Source: Candidatus Methanophagales archaeon
GTDB taxonomy: Archaea; Halobacteriota; Syntropharchaeia; Alkanophagales; Methanospirareceae
Direction of reading: 5' to 3'
NCBI GenBank assembly: GCA_024699715.1
Contig: JANPRD010000002.1
Span: forward strand, 1-64,000
DNA: 64,000 nucleotides
Part shown: positions 17,336 to 27,859 of the stretch, piece by piece
Layout of the letters: every line of letters begins with the position of its first letter
Numbering within the stretch: position 1 is the first letter of the stretch
Program-made: the position numbers and the translations under genes
Notes under the pieces: generated by a model
Told to the model about the DNA's origin: nothing
The model's database searches: none
The model's input: the letters and a program-made list of their open reading frames with translations, nothing else

Positions 17336-19387
17336 ATGCAGACGGGAAAGGATTCTGTGGAATCCGCATCTGAAGGAGGAGAGGAAGGCTCTGAGGAGCG
17401 TGTGGAGGGAAGCGAGAGCGGTCGCATGGAGGAGGCGGGAGAGGCGGAAGAGAAAAGAGAGGAAAAGATTGAGTGTGATGACGACCTTCTCGCAGGTATA
17501 GAAGTTCAAACGACAGAGGAAGTGGAAGTGCCGAATTTGCTCGTTGACCAAGTAATCGGGCAGGAACATGCGGTAGAAGTCATAAAAAAGGCTGCGAAGC
17601 AGCGTAGGCATGTCCTCCTAATCGGAACGCCAGGCACAGGCAAGTCAATGCTTGCGAGGAGCATGGCAGAGCTTTTGCCGAAGGAGGAACTGCAAGACAT
17701 TCTCGTCTACCCGAACTTTGAGGACAAGAACAACCCGAAAATAAGGGTCGTCCCCGCAGGAAAGGGCAAAGAAATCGTTGAAATGCAGAAAGAAGAAGCG
17801 AGAAGACGCATTCAGGCACGAAACTCTTTCATATTATTCTTCTGTTTCATATTGCTTGGCATCGGTTTCATATTTGCGATACAAGAGCGTAATCTATCAT
17901 ACTTCTTTTGGTCAATTATCGCAGCAGCAATCATATTTTTCCTGATGAAATGGTCTATGCCGAAGGAAGAAGCGCTTATTCCGAAGTTGCTCGTCTCAAA
18001 CGCAGGGAAAGAGACCGCACCTTTCGTGGATGCGACGGGCGCACACTCAGGCGCACTGCTCGGCGATGTCCGTCACGACCCATACCAGTCAGGCGGTTTA
18101 GAGACGCCTGCTCACGAGAGGGTTGAAGCAGGAGCGATTCACAAGGCACACAAGGGCGTGCTTTTCATTGACGAGGTGAACATGCTACGCCCTGAGATGC
18201 AACAAGCACTCCTCACGGCGATGCAGGAGAAGGAATTTCCCATCACGGGTCAGTCAGAGCGTTCAGCAGGAGCGATGGTCAAGACCGACCCTGTGCCTTG
18301 CGATTTCATTTTAGTCGCAGCGGGCAACTTGGATGCCGTCGCTGGCATGCATCCCGCATTACGCTCCCGCATAAAAGGCTACGGCTACGAGGTTTACATG
18401 CGAGACTCAATGAAAGACACGCTTGAAAACCGAAGAAAACTCGTGAGGTTCATCGCTCAAGAGGTGCGCAAAGATGGAAAGATTCCTCATTTTGACCGCA
18501 GTGGCATCCGTGAAATTCTGCGTGAAGCGAGGAGAAGAGCGGGAAGGAAGGGGCATCTCACCCTCATTCTGCGTGATTTGGGCGGTTTAGTGCGTGTAGC
18601 AGGCGACATAGCGAGAGCGGAAGGCTCAAAATATACAACTGCGGAGCATGTTATTCGTGCGAAAGCGATCGCTCGCAGCATTGAACAGCAGGTCGCCGAT
18701 GAATACTTGGAGCAGAAGAAGGAATACAAACTGTTCAAGACCGAAGGATATGAGATTGGTCGTGTGAATGGTCTCGCAGTCGTAGGAGATTCAGGCATTG
18801 TTCTGCCGATTATCGCAGAGGTTACGCCCGCACAGTCAAAGAACGAGGGTAAAGTGATTGCAACTGGAAGACTTCAGGAGATTGCGAGGGAAGCAGTTCA
18901 AAATGTCAGTGCGGTTTTCAAGAAACTTACGGGCAAAGACATATCAAACAAGGACATACACATTCAATTTGTCGGCACTTACGAGGGTATTGAGGGCGAT
19001 TCAGCAAGCATTTCCGTCGCAACCGCTGTGATTTCCGCTTTAGAGAACATTCCTGTTGACCAGAGTGTTGCGATGACTGGCTCGCTCTCCGTCAGAGGCG
19101 ATGTTTTACCCGTTGGAGGTGTGACGCAGAAAATAGAAGCTGCGGCGGAAGCGGGCATAAAAAAAGTGCTTATTCCGCAATCAAACTTGAAAGATGTGCT
19201 TATTGAGGACAGATATAAGGAGAAAATTGAGATTATTCCCGTCGCAACGATTGAAGATGTGCTTGAGAATGCGCTTGCAGGACGCATGAAAAAGAAGTTT
19301 TTGGAGAAAATAAGGAGCGCTACGAAAGATGTCGCTCAAATGATTGAAGGTGTTGTTGAAAAGCCCGCTGCTCGGCACGGAACTTAA
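17336..19387 (+). CDS. lonB: Archaeal Lon protease (LonB), membrane-anchored
   Basis: ATP-dependent protease of the inner membrane face. After an acidic N-terminus come Walker A GTPGTGKSMLARSMAE and two transmembrane segments inserted in the AAA domain (around 160-205 of this start, LFFCFILLGIGFIFAI and FFWSIIAAAIIFFLMKW). Walker B GVLFIDEVNML follows, then the S16 domain with catalytic Ser in GDSASISVA and Lys in GGVTQKIEAAAEAG. The open frame reaches back to 17213, immediately after the kinase stop, but those first residues look non-coding. ATG 17336 (or 17303) is preferred. About 683 residues. Confidence 0.93.
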   Translation: MQTGKDSVESASEGGEEGSEERVEGSESGRMEEAGEAEEKREEKIECDDDLLAGIEVQTTEEVEVPNLLVDQVIGQEHAVEVIKKAAKQRRHVLLIGTPGTGKSMLARSMAELLPKEELQDILVYPNFEDKNNPKIRVVPAGKGKEIVEMQKEEARRRIQARNSFILFFCFILLGIGFIFAIQERNLSYFFWSIIAAAIIFFLMKWSMPKEEALIPKLLVSNAGKETAPFVDATGAHSGALLGDVRHDPYQSGGLETPAHERVEAGAIHKAHKGVLFIDEVNMLRPEMQQALLTAMQEKEFPITGQSERSAGAMVKTDPVPCDFILVAAGNLDAVAGMHPALRSRIKGYGYEVYMRDSMKDTLENRRKLVRFIAQEVRKDGKIPHFDRSGIREILREARRRAGRKGHLTLILRDLGGLVRVAGDIARAEGSKYTTAEHVIRAKAIARSIEQQVADEYLEQKKEYKLFKTEGYEIGRVNGLAVVGDSGIVLPIIAEVTPAQSKNEGKVIATGRLQEIAREAVQNVSAVFKKLTGKDISNKDIHIQFVGTYEGIEGDSASISVATAVISALENIPVDQSVAMTGSLSVRGDVLPVGGVTQKIEAAAEAGIKKVLIPQSNLKDVLIEDRYKEKIEIIPVATIEDVLENALAGRMKKKFLEKIRSATKDVAQMIEGVVEKPAARHGT

Positions 19388-19532
19388 GCGAGAACTTAAG
19401 CGAAGAATCTGAAGAGAAGACTGAAGAGAAGGTGAAAAGAAAAAGGGGAGAACGGACAGAAGAACAACAAAAGAGAGAAAAAAGAAGAAAAATAGGAAAA
19501 AGGGGAGGGGAGAGAGGGGTGCTGTTGCTGTT

Positions 19533-19733
19533 TTAGCCTTCTTCTGCCACTTCAACAGTAATTGCTCCCTTCTCACAGGCGTCAACGCATGTCTCGCAGT
19601 CCGTGCACTCCTCCTCATTCACCACCGCATACTTCCTGCCGCCCTCCTCAACGATTGTTATGCACTCCACTGGACACTCCTCCGCACAAGTCCCGCAACC
19701 ATCACACTTCTCCAAATCCACCTTCGCAGGCAT
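19533..19733 (-). CDS. 2[4Fe-4S] ferredoxin
   Basis: A 66-residue low-potential electron carrier with two classic sets, CDGCGTCAEECPVE and CTDCETCVDACEKG. Acidic overall. The start MPAKVDLEKC at 19733 follows GAGGAGGTG by 9 nt; the longer frame to 19868 lacks family features. It lies just downstream of ileS on the same strand, with lonB converging from the other side. Confidence 0.9.
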   Translation of the reverse strand: MPAKVDLEKCDGCGTCAEECPVECITIVEEGGRKYAVVNEEECTDCETCVDACEKGAITVEVAEEG

Positions 19734-19871
19734 TCCCACATGCACCTCCTCTTTTTTCCACCCGCTTCTCCATCTTAAATTTAAAATTTGCGGTTTTTCT
19801 CCTGACAGAATCTCAGAAGATTCGCTGCCTTTTCGCTGCCTTCCCCGCTCCGCCTCTTCACTCTTCACGCA

Positions 19872-22800
19872 TTACTTCAATCTGCAGAAGCACAGTTTTT
19901 TTGCCAATCCGCCACTCCTTTGAGAGACGCTCCCCGCCACGCTCTCCCGCTTACGCTCCGCTTCCTCTGCTTGCGACGCCTCGTAAATGCCCTCTGCAAG
20001 CGTCTCCTCGCAAATGTATTTTCTGAATGCCGAGATTGCCTCTCGCACCTCTGCGTCGCCTGCGAAGAAAACTCTTATTTTTGCAGTGTAAGGAAGGTCA
20101 AGTTGCTTCCGCATCTCTTGAATTCGCCTCACTATATCCTTAACGAGACCCTCCTGAACGAGCTCTTTGTCCAAAGAAATGTTCAGAAACAGCGAAATCT
20201 TCTCACCTTCGCACTCTAAATCAACTCTCTTAAATTTATCAGCGGGAAATTCCTTCTCCACATCAGCAGTGAGAGCGACAAAACGCATCTCCTTCACATT
20301 CAATTCATCGCAAATTACCGCAGAGAAGCGTTCTATTTTCTCTCTTGCCTTCTCTGTGCAAGCGACGACAAGCTCACGCAACGGCTGCCGCATTTTTATG
20401 CCTGCTTCCGACCTCGCCCTTCTTCCCGCCTCTGCGATTCTCATTGCGAAAAGCATCGCAACCTCCAAATCCTTGTCCACGAGTGCCTCGTTGCATGCTG
20501 GGTAGTCACAGAGATGCACGCTGAGCTCGTCGCTTTCAGCCCGCAAATTCTGGAAGATATGTTCCGTTAAGAAAGGAATGAACGGTGCGAGCAACTTGCA
20601 TAGCGTAAGCAGAACCTCGTAGAGCGTCAAATACGCAGCGTCCTTATCCTTGCTCTCGCCTTCCACCCAAAATCTGCGTCTTGAGCGACGAATATACCAA
20701 TTGCTCAACTCCTCAATCACAAATTCCTCTATTTTGCGAGTCGCAAGGTGGAACTCAAACGCTTCAAAATGCTTTCTCACATCAGAAATCAGCGAATTCA
20801 GCCTTGAAATTATCCATCTGTCAATTTCAGCACGCTCATTCACGGGAATTTCCTTCCTTTCAGGCACGAAATTATCAATTGTTGCGTAAGTAATGAAGAA
20901 GAAGTAGGAGTTCCAGAGTGTGTTGAGGAACTTTCGCTGTCTTTCTGCGATTGCCTTCTCTGAAAATCGCAAGTCCTCGTAGGGCGGACCTGCAGTGAAG
21001 AAATACCAACGCAGAGCATCCGCACCGTATTTTGAGAAAATCCGCTGAATGTCAACGACATTTCCCTTGCTCTTGCTCATTTTTTCACCTTTCTCGTCAA
21101 GAATATGACCAAGCGAGAGGACTGTTTTGTAAGGTGCGGCGTTGAAAACTGCGGTTGAGACGGCGAGAAGCGAGTAGAACCACCCACGAGTCTGGTCAAT
21201 CGCCTCAGTAATGAAGTCAGCGGGGAAGTTTTCCCTGAATTTCTCCTCGTTTTCAAACGGGTAGTGCCACTGTGCGAATGGCGCCGAGCCAGAATCATAC
21301 CAACAGTCAATCACATCAGGGACACGACGCATCTCTCCGCCACATTCGCACCTCAACACGACACCGTCAATGAACGGTCTGTGCAGGTCAAGCTCGCCAG
21401 TTGGCATTCTGACCGCTTTCTCCTTCAACTCTGAAATGCTGCCTATGCACTCCTCACGACCGCAGCGCTCGCAAATCCAGATGTTCAGGGGAGTTCCCCA
21501 AAAGCGCTCCCTGCTCAACGCCCAGTCTTCAACATTCTCAATGAAATTGCCGAACCTGCCGTGCTTCAAGTGAGCGGGCACCCAGCGGACACTCTCGTTG
21601 TTTCTGAGCAAATCTTCACGCAGCGCACGCATACGAATGAACCACGACGCCCTCGCATAGTAAATGAGCGGAGAGCCGCAACGCCAGCAGAAAGGGTATT
21701 TGTGCCTGTATTTTCCCGCCTTGAATAGCGAGCCTCGCTCACGCAGCATCTCAATAATCTCGCCGTCTGCGTCCTTCACGAACTTCCCTGCGAAAGGCTC
21801 TACTTCTGCGGTGAAGCAACCCCTCGCATCCACAGGCTGGCAGAAGCCGAGATGCTTCTCTCTTGCGACCTCGTAGTCTTCAGCACCGAAAGCGGGTGCA
21901 ATATGCACGACGCCTGTCCCTTCGTCAAGCGTCACGAATTCAGCGGTAACGACCTTGAATGCGTCGCCCCCCTCAACCCTCGCATACTCAAACAAACGCT
22001 CGTATTCCTTTCCCTCTAATTCCGCACCCTTGAATCGCTCCAAAATCTCGTATTCGCACCCTACTGCATCTAACTCGCAAAGACGAGCCTCCGCCAAAAT
22101 TAGTTCTTCTCCCTCTTTCACGAACACTCCGCTCTCCTCGTCTGCCTCACGAATTTCGCCACCGCTCTCCTCACTCGCCGCAGCACCACTGCCACTGCCG
22201 CTTTCCTCGCTGTTTCCGCCGCTTACGCCTCGTATTCGCACACGCACATAAGTGTGTTCAGGATGAACGGCGAGAGCGACATTTCCGAAGAGTGTCCAAG
22301 GCGTGGTCGTCCAAGCGAGCATCGCAGCATCCTCGCCACGCAGTTTGAACCTCACAAAAACAGAGGGGTCTTCAACATCCTTGTAGCCTTGAGCGACCTC
22401 ATGACTGCTCAAAGGCGTCCCGCATCTCGGACAGTATGGCACGACCTTGTGACCTTTGTAGAGTAAGCCCTTCTTCCAGATTTCTTTGAGCGACCACCAC
22501 ACAGATTCTATGTAAGAGTTGTGGAAAGTCACATAAGGATGCTCCATGTCTATCCAGAATCCCACTCTTTCCGTTGCTTTGACCCACTCTCGCTCATATT
22601 TAAACACTGAAGATTTGCATTTTCGGTTGAAATTTTCTATTCCAAAGGCTTCAATCTCCCGCTTGCTGTTTATTCCGAGCTCTTTCTCAACCTCAATCTC
22701 AACAGGAAGACCGTGCGTGTCCCAGCCGGCTTTACGCTCAACAAGGAAACCTTGCATCGTCTTGAAGCGTAAAACGGCGTCCTTCACCGCCCTCGTGAAT

Positions 22801-23000
22801 ATATGCCCGGGATGCGGCAGTCCGTTCGCCGTCGGAGGTCCCTCAACGAAAACAAATCTCGGTCTTCGCTCACTACGCCTGCGCTCCACGCTACGCTCAA
22901 ATATGCCCTCCTTCTTCCACCACTCAAGCACACGCTCCTCAATCTCTACGAAATCCACTCGCTGCTCCTCGCACCTGAATCGTTGTTGTTGCGGTGGCAT
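19872..23000 (-). CDS. ileS: Isoleucyl-tRNA synthetase
   Basis: Class I synthetase of 1042 residues. The HIGH motif reads HPGH (GLPHPGHIFTRAVKDAVLR) and KMSKSKGN is intact. Around them are GWDTHGLPVEIEVEKELGI, YCPRCGTPLSSHE (zinc site), the CP1 editing domain and DQTRGWFYSLL. A Ser/Gly/Glu-rich loop of roughly 30 residues (about 260-290) interrupts the editing domain. The C-terminus is the archaeal/eukaryotic-type extension. An unusual feature is that the cytochrome genes lie directly upstream on the same strand, about 85 nt away. Confidence 0.95.
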   Translation of the reverse strand: MPPQQQRFRCEEQRVDFVEIEERVLEWWKKEGIFERSVERRRSERRPRFVFVEGPPTANGLPHPGHIFTRAVKDAVLRFKTMQGFLVERKAGWDTHGLPVEIEVEKELGINSKREIEAFGIENFNRKCKSSVFKYEREWVKATERVGFWIDMEHPYVTFHNSYIESVWWSLKEIWKKGLLYKGHKVVPYCPRCGTPLSSHEVAQGYKDVEDPSVFVRFKLRGEDAAMLAWTTTPWTLFGNVALAVHPEHTYVRVRIRGVSGGNSEESGSGSGAAASEESGGEIREADEESGVFVKEGEELILAEARLCELDAVGCEYEILERFKGAELEGKEYERLFEYARVEGGDAFKVVTAEFVTLDEGTGVVHIAPAFGAEDYEVAREKHLGFCQPVDARGCFTAEVEPFAGKFVKDADGEIIEMLRERGSLFKAGKYRHKYPFCWRCGSPLIYYARASWFIRMRALREDLLRNNESVRWVPAHLKHGRFGNFIENVEDWALSRERFWGTPLNIWICERCGREECIGSISELKEKAVRMPTGELDLHRPFIDGVVLRCECGGEMRRVPDVIDCWYDSGSAPFAQWHYPFENEEKFRENFPADFITEAIDQTRGWFYSLLAVSTAVFNAAPYKTVLSLGHILDEKGEKMSKSKGNVVDIQRIFSKYGADALRWYFFTAGPPYEDLRFSEKAIAERQRKFLNTLWNSYFFFITYATIDNFVPERKEIPVNERAEIDRWIISRLNSLISDVRKHFEAFEFHLATRKIEEFVIEELSNWYIRRSRRRFWVEGESKDKDAAYLTLYEVLLTLCKLLAPFIPFLTEHIFQNLRAESDELSVHLCDYPACNEALVDKDLEVAMLFAMRIAEAGRRARSEAGIKMRQPLRELVVACTEKAREKIERFSAVICDELNVKEMRFVALTADVEKEFPADKFKRVDLECEGEKISLFLNISLDKELVQEGLVKDIVRRIQEMRKQLDLPYTAKIRVFFAGDAEVREAISAFRKYICEETLAEGIYEASQAEEAERKRESVAGSVSQRSGGLAKKLCFCRLK

Positions 23001-23085
23001 CTCCCCCCTCTCCTTTCTTCCTTTCTTCAGCCTCTTATGCTTATGGGCTTACCACTCACATAATTATTCGCCTTCTCCCTCGCTC

Positions 23086-24370
23086 TTAAGTATTCTCGGC
23101 ATATCCAGAAGGTTCTGATTCTATGTAGACATCGGCATTCCCTCCACTCTTGCTTCCTCCGCCTCCTCCGCCTCCACCGTGACATCTACTACATTGTCCT
23201 TGTCCATCTGGATGAACAGCAGCCTCGTGGCAGCCCATGCATATATCACCGTTGAAGGTTCTTGCATAATTTGATGCTACATAATCAACAAAACCCCCGT
23301 AACTACCGTTTACGCTGTGTCCTTCTCCTCCTTTCTCATCATCATCAATCACTTTTTTCGTCTTATTTTGCCCGTGGCATGTTGCGCATGTCAATGCTTC
23401 AGCACAATGAACCTTTGTGGAATTCGTATCGGCTGTTACGTTGGACAAATCGTATGTTGAAGCATCTGAAGGATGCTCTTCTGCATATTTCTTCACATTA
23501 TGGCACTTCAAGCAGTATGAATTGTTCACCCATTGGGAGCGGTAAGAAGAAGGAATGTAATGGTATCTTGTATGATTCCATGCATTGTCAGTATCCCAAT
23601 TATTACTACCTCCCCTCACATCAATTTCAATCGGTGCATGCGTTAAATAATTCTCATTTGAAGAATTGGAAGTGCCATTAACGAGTGCATCATATATGTT
23701 CTTGTGGCATTTCGTGCATTTTATCTCGCTTAAGCTCAAAAATTCGTGCTTTGCTCCAGACTTAGCCCACTGAACATCGTAATATCTCGTGCCGTTGTAA
23801 GAGAAGCTGCTGAAACTCCAGTTTTGCGAGTATGTAATTTATGTTGTAGAAGTATGAATATGAGATTTCGCATGAGTAGTTCGTGTGGCAAACCAAGCAA
23901 GCCTCGTTCTCTCCAACGCTCATGTCTGAATTCTTTGCCTTCAAAACGAGTTTTTTGTGAGCTGAGTAATGCTGCCGTATGGTTGATTCGTTGAATGCTG
24001 GGGCTGGGGGTGCAAATTTTTCTCCAATAGAAGTGCCACTTCCTCCGTGACAGTCAAGGCAGCGTGGCGTGTAAGCAGCATGCGCCTCCTTGCCGGGCGT
24101 TGCCGATGCGTTGTCTCCGCTTGCGAAAGTGATGCCTGTGCCTGTGAAGCGGTGGCAATCCTCACAGCTCAAATCATTGTGAAAGGCGGAATTGTTCAAC
24201 TCATTCTGAATGCGGTGGTGACAATCAACGCAACTTATGTCGTTTCCAGCGAAAGAAATATTCACAAATGTGTGCTGTCTTGCGAACAGCGTGAAAACAT
24301 CCGTGCTTGTGAAGAGAATAAGAGATGCAATTCCCACAAATATGAGTGCGAGTGCGATTGTCTGCCTCAT
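23086..24370 (-). CDS. Membrane-anchored multiheme cytochrome c, 9 CxxCH (one frame break near 23830)
   Basis: The N-terminus MRQTIALALIFVGIASLILF is a signal or anchor segment. The first part has CVDCH, CEDCH, CLDCH and CLVCH. After a single frame break near 23825-23840 the reading continues, beginning NWSFSSFSYNGTRYYDVQ. This second part has CTKCH, CLKCH, CATCH, CMGCH and CSRCH, then a poly-Gly stretch, and stops at 23086. Nine c-type hemes in about 420 residues, probably exported to the cell surface. The start codon overlaps the stop of the previous cytochrome (TAATG). Likely role: extracellular or membrane-side electron transfer; partners unknown. Resembles the two neighbouring cytochromes. 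Confidence 0.82.
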
Positions 24371-25284
24371 TATTCTCCTTTCACCTCCTTATAAGTTGTG
24401 TAATTGCTTGGCGTTATCTCTTCCACATCCCAATATGAATACGATTGGTTGTAAGAGTTATTCACGGTAATTTTCGCTTCCGTCGTGACATTGAACCATA
24501 TTTCCACGCTCATCTTAGTATGACATGCAATACATGCCTCATTTGCATCCTCCATCGTCTCATTTTCTATTGCACTCAGCACAAAACTGATGTGAGATGC
24601 ATTCTTTCCTGTGTCTGATGCGTTCGTTGTGAGTCCAAAGCCTCCTGCCGGTGGAATGTAGATAGGCCGTGAGTTCTGCCATCACCAGTTTCGTGGCACT
24701 TTATGCATTCTCCCGGAACTTCTTGAGTTGCTGGCACCGGACAATTGGATCATTTGAGCATCCTGTAAAGAATCTGTCGCCGTGGTAGTAGTATTCCCGC
24801 CAGTCTCCAGTAGAACCCGTGTCAGCAGTTCCATGCAGCGCAGCTTTGCAGTAAATTGTATGATGATACGCCCCATTCAGCTCCACTATGGCAATACATG
24901 CATGGAACTGTTGAAGCTGCATGAGCTTCCTTGCCCGGCTGAACTCCGATGCTTTCATAGTTCACCTGTGCATATGTGTAAAAATACTGTTGCATATGTT
25001 TGATTTACATCATCTGCTTCCTCAAACCAGAAAGTTCTATGGCAGAATTCGCATTCCATCCTTCCGTATCCAGTCTCTCCAGTATGAGGTCCCTAAAAGT
25101 AGTGACATCTCTTCAGCGACATCCGCATGGCACTTCTCGCATGGCACATTTGCCCTCCCACATCGTTGCCAGAACTCAAATTATACCAAACATGTTGACC
25201 TGCGAAAATTGATGCAGTTTGAGCCATCATGAATGAAATTACGGATGCTATTGCGAGAATTAAAAGAAAATTCCTGACAGACAT
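24370..25284 (-). CDS. Multiheme cytochrome c, 5 CxxCH, broken by about six frame shifts
   Basis: It starts with an anchor, MSVRNFLLILAIASVISFMM, one base after the signal peptidase stop. Following protein similarity across frames gives CEKCH (near 25140), CEFCH (25040), CMYCH (24890), CIKCH (24695) and CIACH (24525). It ends ...YTTYKEVKGE. Frame changes are needed near 25155, 25085, 24990, 24865, 24750 and 24670. All heme motifs remain and no large piece is missing, so this is either a young pseudogene or a stretch of poor sequence. The C-terminal unit (LTTNASDTGKNASHISFVL...ACIACHT..VEIW) matches the end of the cytochrome at 26155, so the two are paralogues. Confidence 0.68.
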
Positions 25285-25285
25285 G

Positions 25286-26023
25286 CTAACCCGCCACCTC
25301 CCTTAATGTTAATATCACATATCCCACAACAGAAATAATGAAGAGAGCATATCCATACATCTTTATTGTTTGGAATAGTTTCAACATGAAAGCATATTCG
25401 TTCCCGTAGGGTCCTATTCTGACCTCACGAGCATCAAGAATGAAGTAACTGCCGAGATTTTCCAAAACAATCGGCTTACCCGCCCAGAGAACAGCCTTCG
25501 CCTCTATTTCATTCTTCGGAACGACCCAAGGGTCTTCAAATGCACGGGCGTCGCCTTTCGTTCTTACGCCGTTCTCCGAAACCGCAACGACCCTGTGAAG
25601 CACGGGAAGCATCAACTCGGGGCGACGAAACATCACAATATCGCCAACCGCAGGCTCCGTGTTTATGCTTTGCATGAGAACGAGGTCGCCTCGCTTGAAT
25701 GTCGGGCGCATGCTGTCCGAGGTTACTGCCGTGAAGAACACTGCTTTCGTGAGGAAAAGCGAGACGATTACGAGGAAAAGGCAGAAAGAGAACGCAGAAC
25801 TGAACAAATACCACTTCTTACGCATACCCGTCGCAATCTTGAACGCTTCAATCCTTTCTGCAACTTTTCTTTCATGAGCCTTCCGCCTCCTCCGCTCATA
25901 AAAACGCATTAAAAATTGCGATTTCCTTGAAAATGTCAAATAAAGTATGTAGAAAAGAAGCAAGATTACACCGCTAATCGCTAAATTCTCAAATATCCAC
26001 AACATTAACGGCGTCATTTCCAC
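25286..26023 (-). CDS. Signal peptidase I (S26 family, archaeal type)
   Basis: It cleaves signal peptides at the outer membrane face. The catalytic Ser is in TSDSMRPTFKRGDLVL and the archaeal His (in place of Lys) is in PVLHRVVAV. GTKGDARAFEDPW-like box D/E (here RTKGDARAFED) holds the Asp. One hydrophobic segment lies at the N-terminus (about 10-32), one before the catalytic Ser (75-97) and one at the C-terminus (about 220-240). 245 residues. It is packed between cytochrome genes on the same strand, one base before the next start, so it probably serves the export of these cytochromes. That link is inference. Confidence 0.88.
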   Translation of the reverse strand: MEMTPLMLWIFENLAISGVILLLFYILYLTFSRKSQFLMRFYERRRRKAHERKVAERIEAFKIATGMRKKWYLFSSAFSFCLFLVIVSLFLTKAVFFTAVTSDSMRPTFKRGDLVLMQSINTEPAVGDIVMFRRPELMLPVLHRVVAVSENGVRTKGDARAFEDPWVVPKNEIEAKAVLWAGKPIVLENLGSYFILDAREVRIGPYGNEYAFMLKLFQTIKMYGYALFIISVVGYVILTLREVAG

Positions 26024-26154
26024 CCGCCTCTCTCAATAAGTATGTCTTTCATATTTTTAAATCTTTCTATTTCTTCAAGGAAATCAGCAGCCAAAATGGA
26101 ATAGAAGTGGAGAGCAGGACGCAGTTAGAGAGAGTGTGTTGCAGTGTATTCACT

Positions 26155-26860
26155 TCATTTTTTCTCTGAAGAATTGACTTCTGTCGTGATTTTGCCTGAA
26201 GGCGTGAAATTACCCACTTCATATTCCGCTTTTTCGCCTTCTTCATCGCCAAATCCGACATCAAAACTCATGTATTCGGACTTAATCCAAGTGATGCTCA
26301 CATTTTCAGGCGTGTGGCACGCAATACATGCCTCATTCGCACCTTCCATGTCTGAAGAATTCATCGCAGCAAGCACAAACTCAAGATGAGATGCCATATT
26401 TCCGATGTCTTCAGGGGTGGCGTTCAGACCGAATCCGCCTGCTGATATGAAATCTGTGTAATTTCCAATATCATAATTGTAATGGCAGATAGTGCAGTTG
26501 TTTTGGTAGAGCGGATATGTCCAATGACCGCTAATATTCCCTGCACCGTGACAATCCATGCATTCTACACGAAAAGTGAAGTTACTGAATGGCGAATTAG
26601 TGGCAAAATCTGCAAGGAAAGTTATGATGCGGACCTATTGCTAATATTTTTGTCATCATTTCCTCCTCTGAAATGTTAATTCCTTCAGGCATCTTCTGGA
26701 AAGGTTGAGGCGGTGCGGTCGCAGGCGTCGCTGTGGGCGAGGGAGTTTCAGCGGGCATCTGAAAACCTTCAAGGAACATTGAAACCATGCTTGGCAGTGC
26801 GAAAATGCCGAGTGCAGCAACTCCAACGCTCAACATAGCCATTACTACTGCCGTCCTCAT
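26155..26860 (-). CDS. Membrane-anchored tetraheme cytochrome c (one frame break near 26600)
   Basis: The N-terminal anchor MRTAVVMAMLSVGVAALGIF is followed by a Pro/Thr/Ala linker and HHNFPCRFCH. A stop then appears directly after the heme motif. One frame over, the protein resumes as ATNSPFSNFTFRVECMDCHG with CTICH and CIACH, ending at 26155. Four CxxCH in total. The C-terminal SHLEFVLAAMNSSDMEGANEACIACHT segment is close to the end of the five-heme neighbour. One base missing near 26600 explains the break. The signal peptidase gene follows about 130 nt downstream. Confidence 0.8.
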
Positions 26861-26907
26861 TTACATGAGTCATTTCCCGAACATAAAATAGATTTCCCCC
26901 ACCTAAA

Positions 26908-27840
26908 TCAGACTTCAAAACCGCAGAGCAGAGCGACGAAAATCGCAGCAGCAATCACATCTGCGGTGCTTCCCGGATTTATGCCTCTCTCAACCAGTTC
27001 GTCGTCAAACGCCTCCAATTCACGCCAAGCACGACGCTTCAGAATTGAATATGCTCGCTCACGCACATACTTGCTCGCTTCTTCTCCGCATTTCATCCGC
27101 ACAAATGTGTCCTCTTCAGCGGCTAAGAGATGCAAATATGCATGAGAAATCGCATCGCAGACGGTATGTTGCGAGCGCATTTGCAGAAGCATATCAGCAT
27201 ATCTGAAAGTTCTCGGAAAACCCTCAACGATTTCTGCGGAAATCTTGTCGTAAGCGGCGGAAATTGAGAGTATGTCATGCAGAGTTAGCCCTCTCTTCCT
27301 TATTTCTTTGAGCGAAGCGGGGTCTCGCACATCCAAATATTCCGCTGGAGGCACTCGCACCTTCGCCTTCGGAAACGCCTCGTAAAGCAGAACGGCGTCC
27401 TCAACCGTGCTTCTTCGCACTATTTCCGTCGCCTTTCGCTGAATTTCCTCTGCTCTTTTCTTCTTCACCGCTTCCTCTACTGCATTAGCAATTCCTTGAA
27501 CACGCTCAACGAAGCCAGCAGCCATCGCAAGCGGAACGAGCAGAAGAATGGAGCCGAAGTGCGTGTTTCCGCCGCTCTGCCATCGCATGCTCTCCTCAAC
27601 GCCTCTTTTCACGAGCAGACCTATTTTTCCACTTGTTTCATCTCGCATGCCGAAGCGAGCGGCTTCGTAGAAAACGGGCGAAAGAGCGACCGCAGAAGCG
27701 AGGAAATGCTCGTATTTTGTGCCTGCGAAGTCATGCCTCCTGCTCACATTTCCAGGTTTCGGGTATGCGGAGACCTCTAAAAGCAGAGCGAGAACGGCAC
27801 AGCGGGAAATGTCCCACTCGTCCATATTGCGGAATTTCAT
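26908..27840 (-). CDS. CitG/MdcB-like triphosphoribosyl-dephospho-CoA synthase family protein
   Basis: The family pattern is LLLEVSAYPKPGNVSRRHDF, then SGGNTHFGSILLLVPLAMAAG, and near the C-terminus RGINPGSTADVIAAAIFVALL. In bacteria CitG/MdcB makes the prosthetic group precursor of citrate or malonate decarboxylase. Archaea that lack those enzymes carry homologues of unknown role, so only the family is claimed. ATG 27840 is chosen; ATG 27825 is possible, and the frame reaches 27867 into a hairpin element. 310 residues. Confidence 0.75.
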   Translation of the reverse strand: MKFRNMDEWDISRCAVLALLLEVSAYPKPGNVSRRHDFAGTKYEHFLASAVALSPVFYEAARFGMRDETSGKIGLLVKRGVEESMRWQSGGNTHFGSILLLVPLAMAAGFVERVQGIANAVEEAVKKKRAEEIQRKATEIVRRSTVEDAVLLYEAFPKAKVRVPPAEYLDVRDPASLKEIRKRGLTLHDILSISAAYDKISAEIVEGFPRTFRYADMLLQMRSQHTVCDAISHAYLHLLAAEEDTFVRMKCGEEASKYVRERAYSILKRRAWRELEAFDDELVERGINPGSTADVIAAAIFVALLCGFEV

Positions 27841-27859
27841 AATCGCCACCGCAAGGAGA

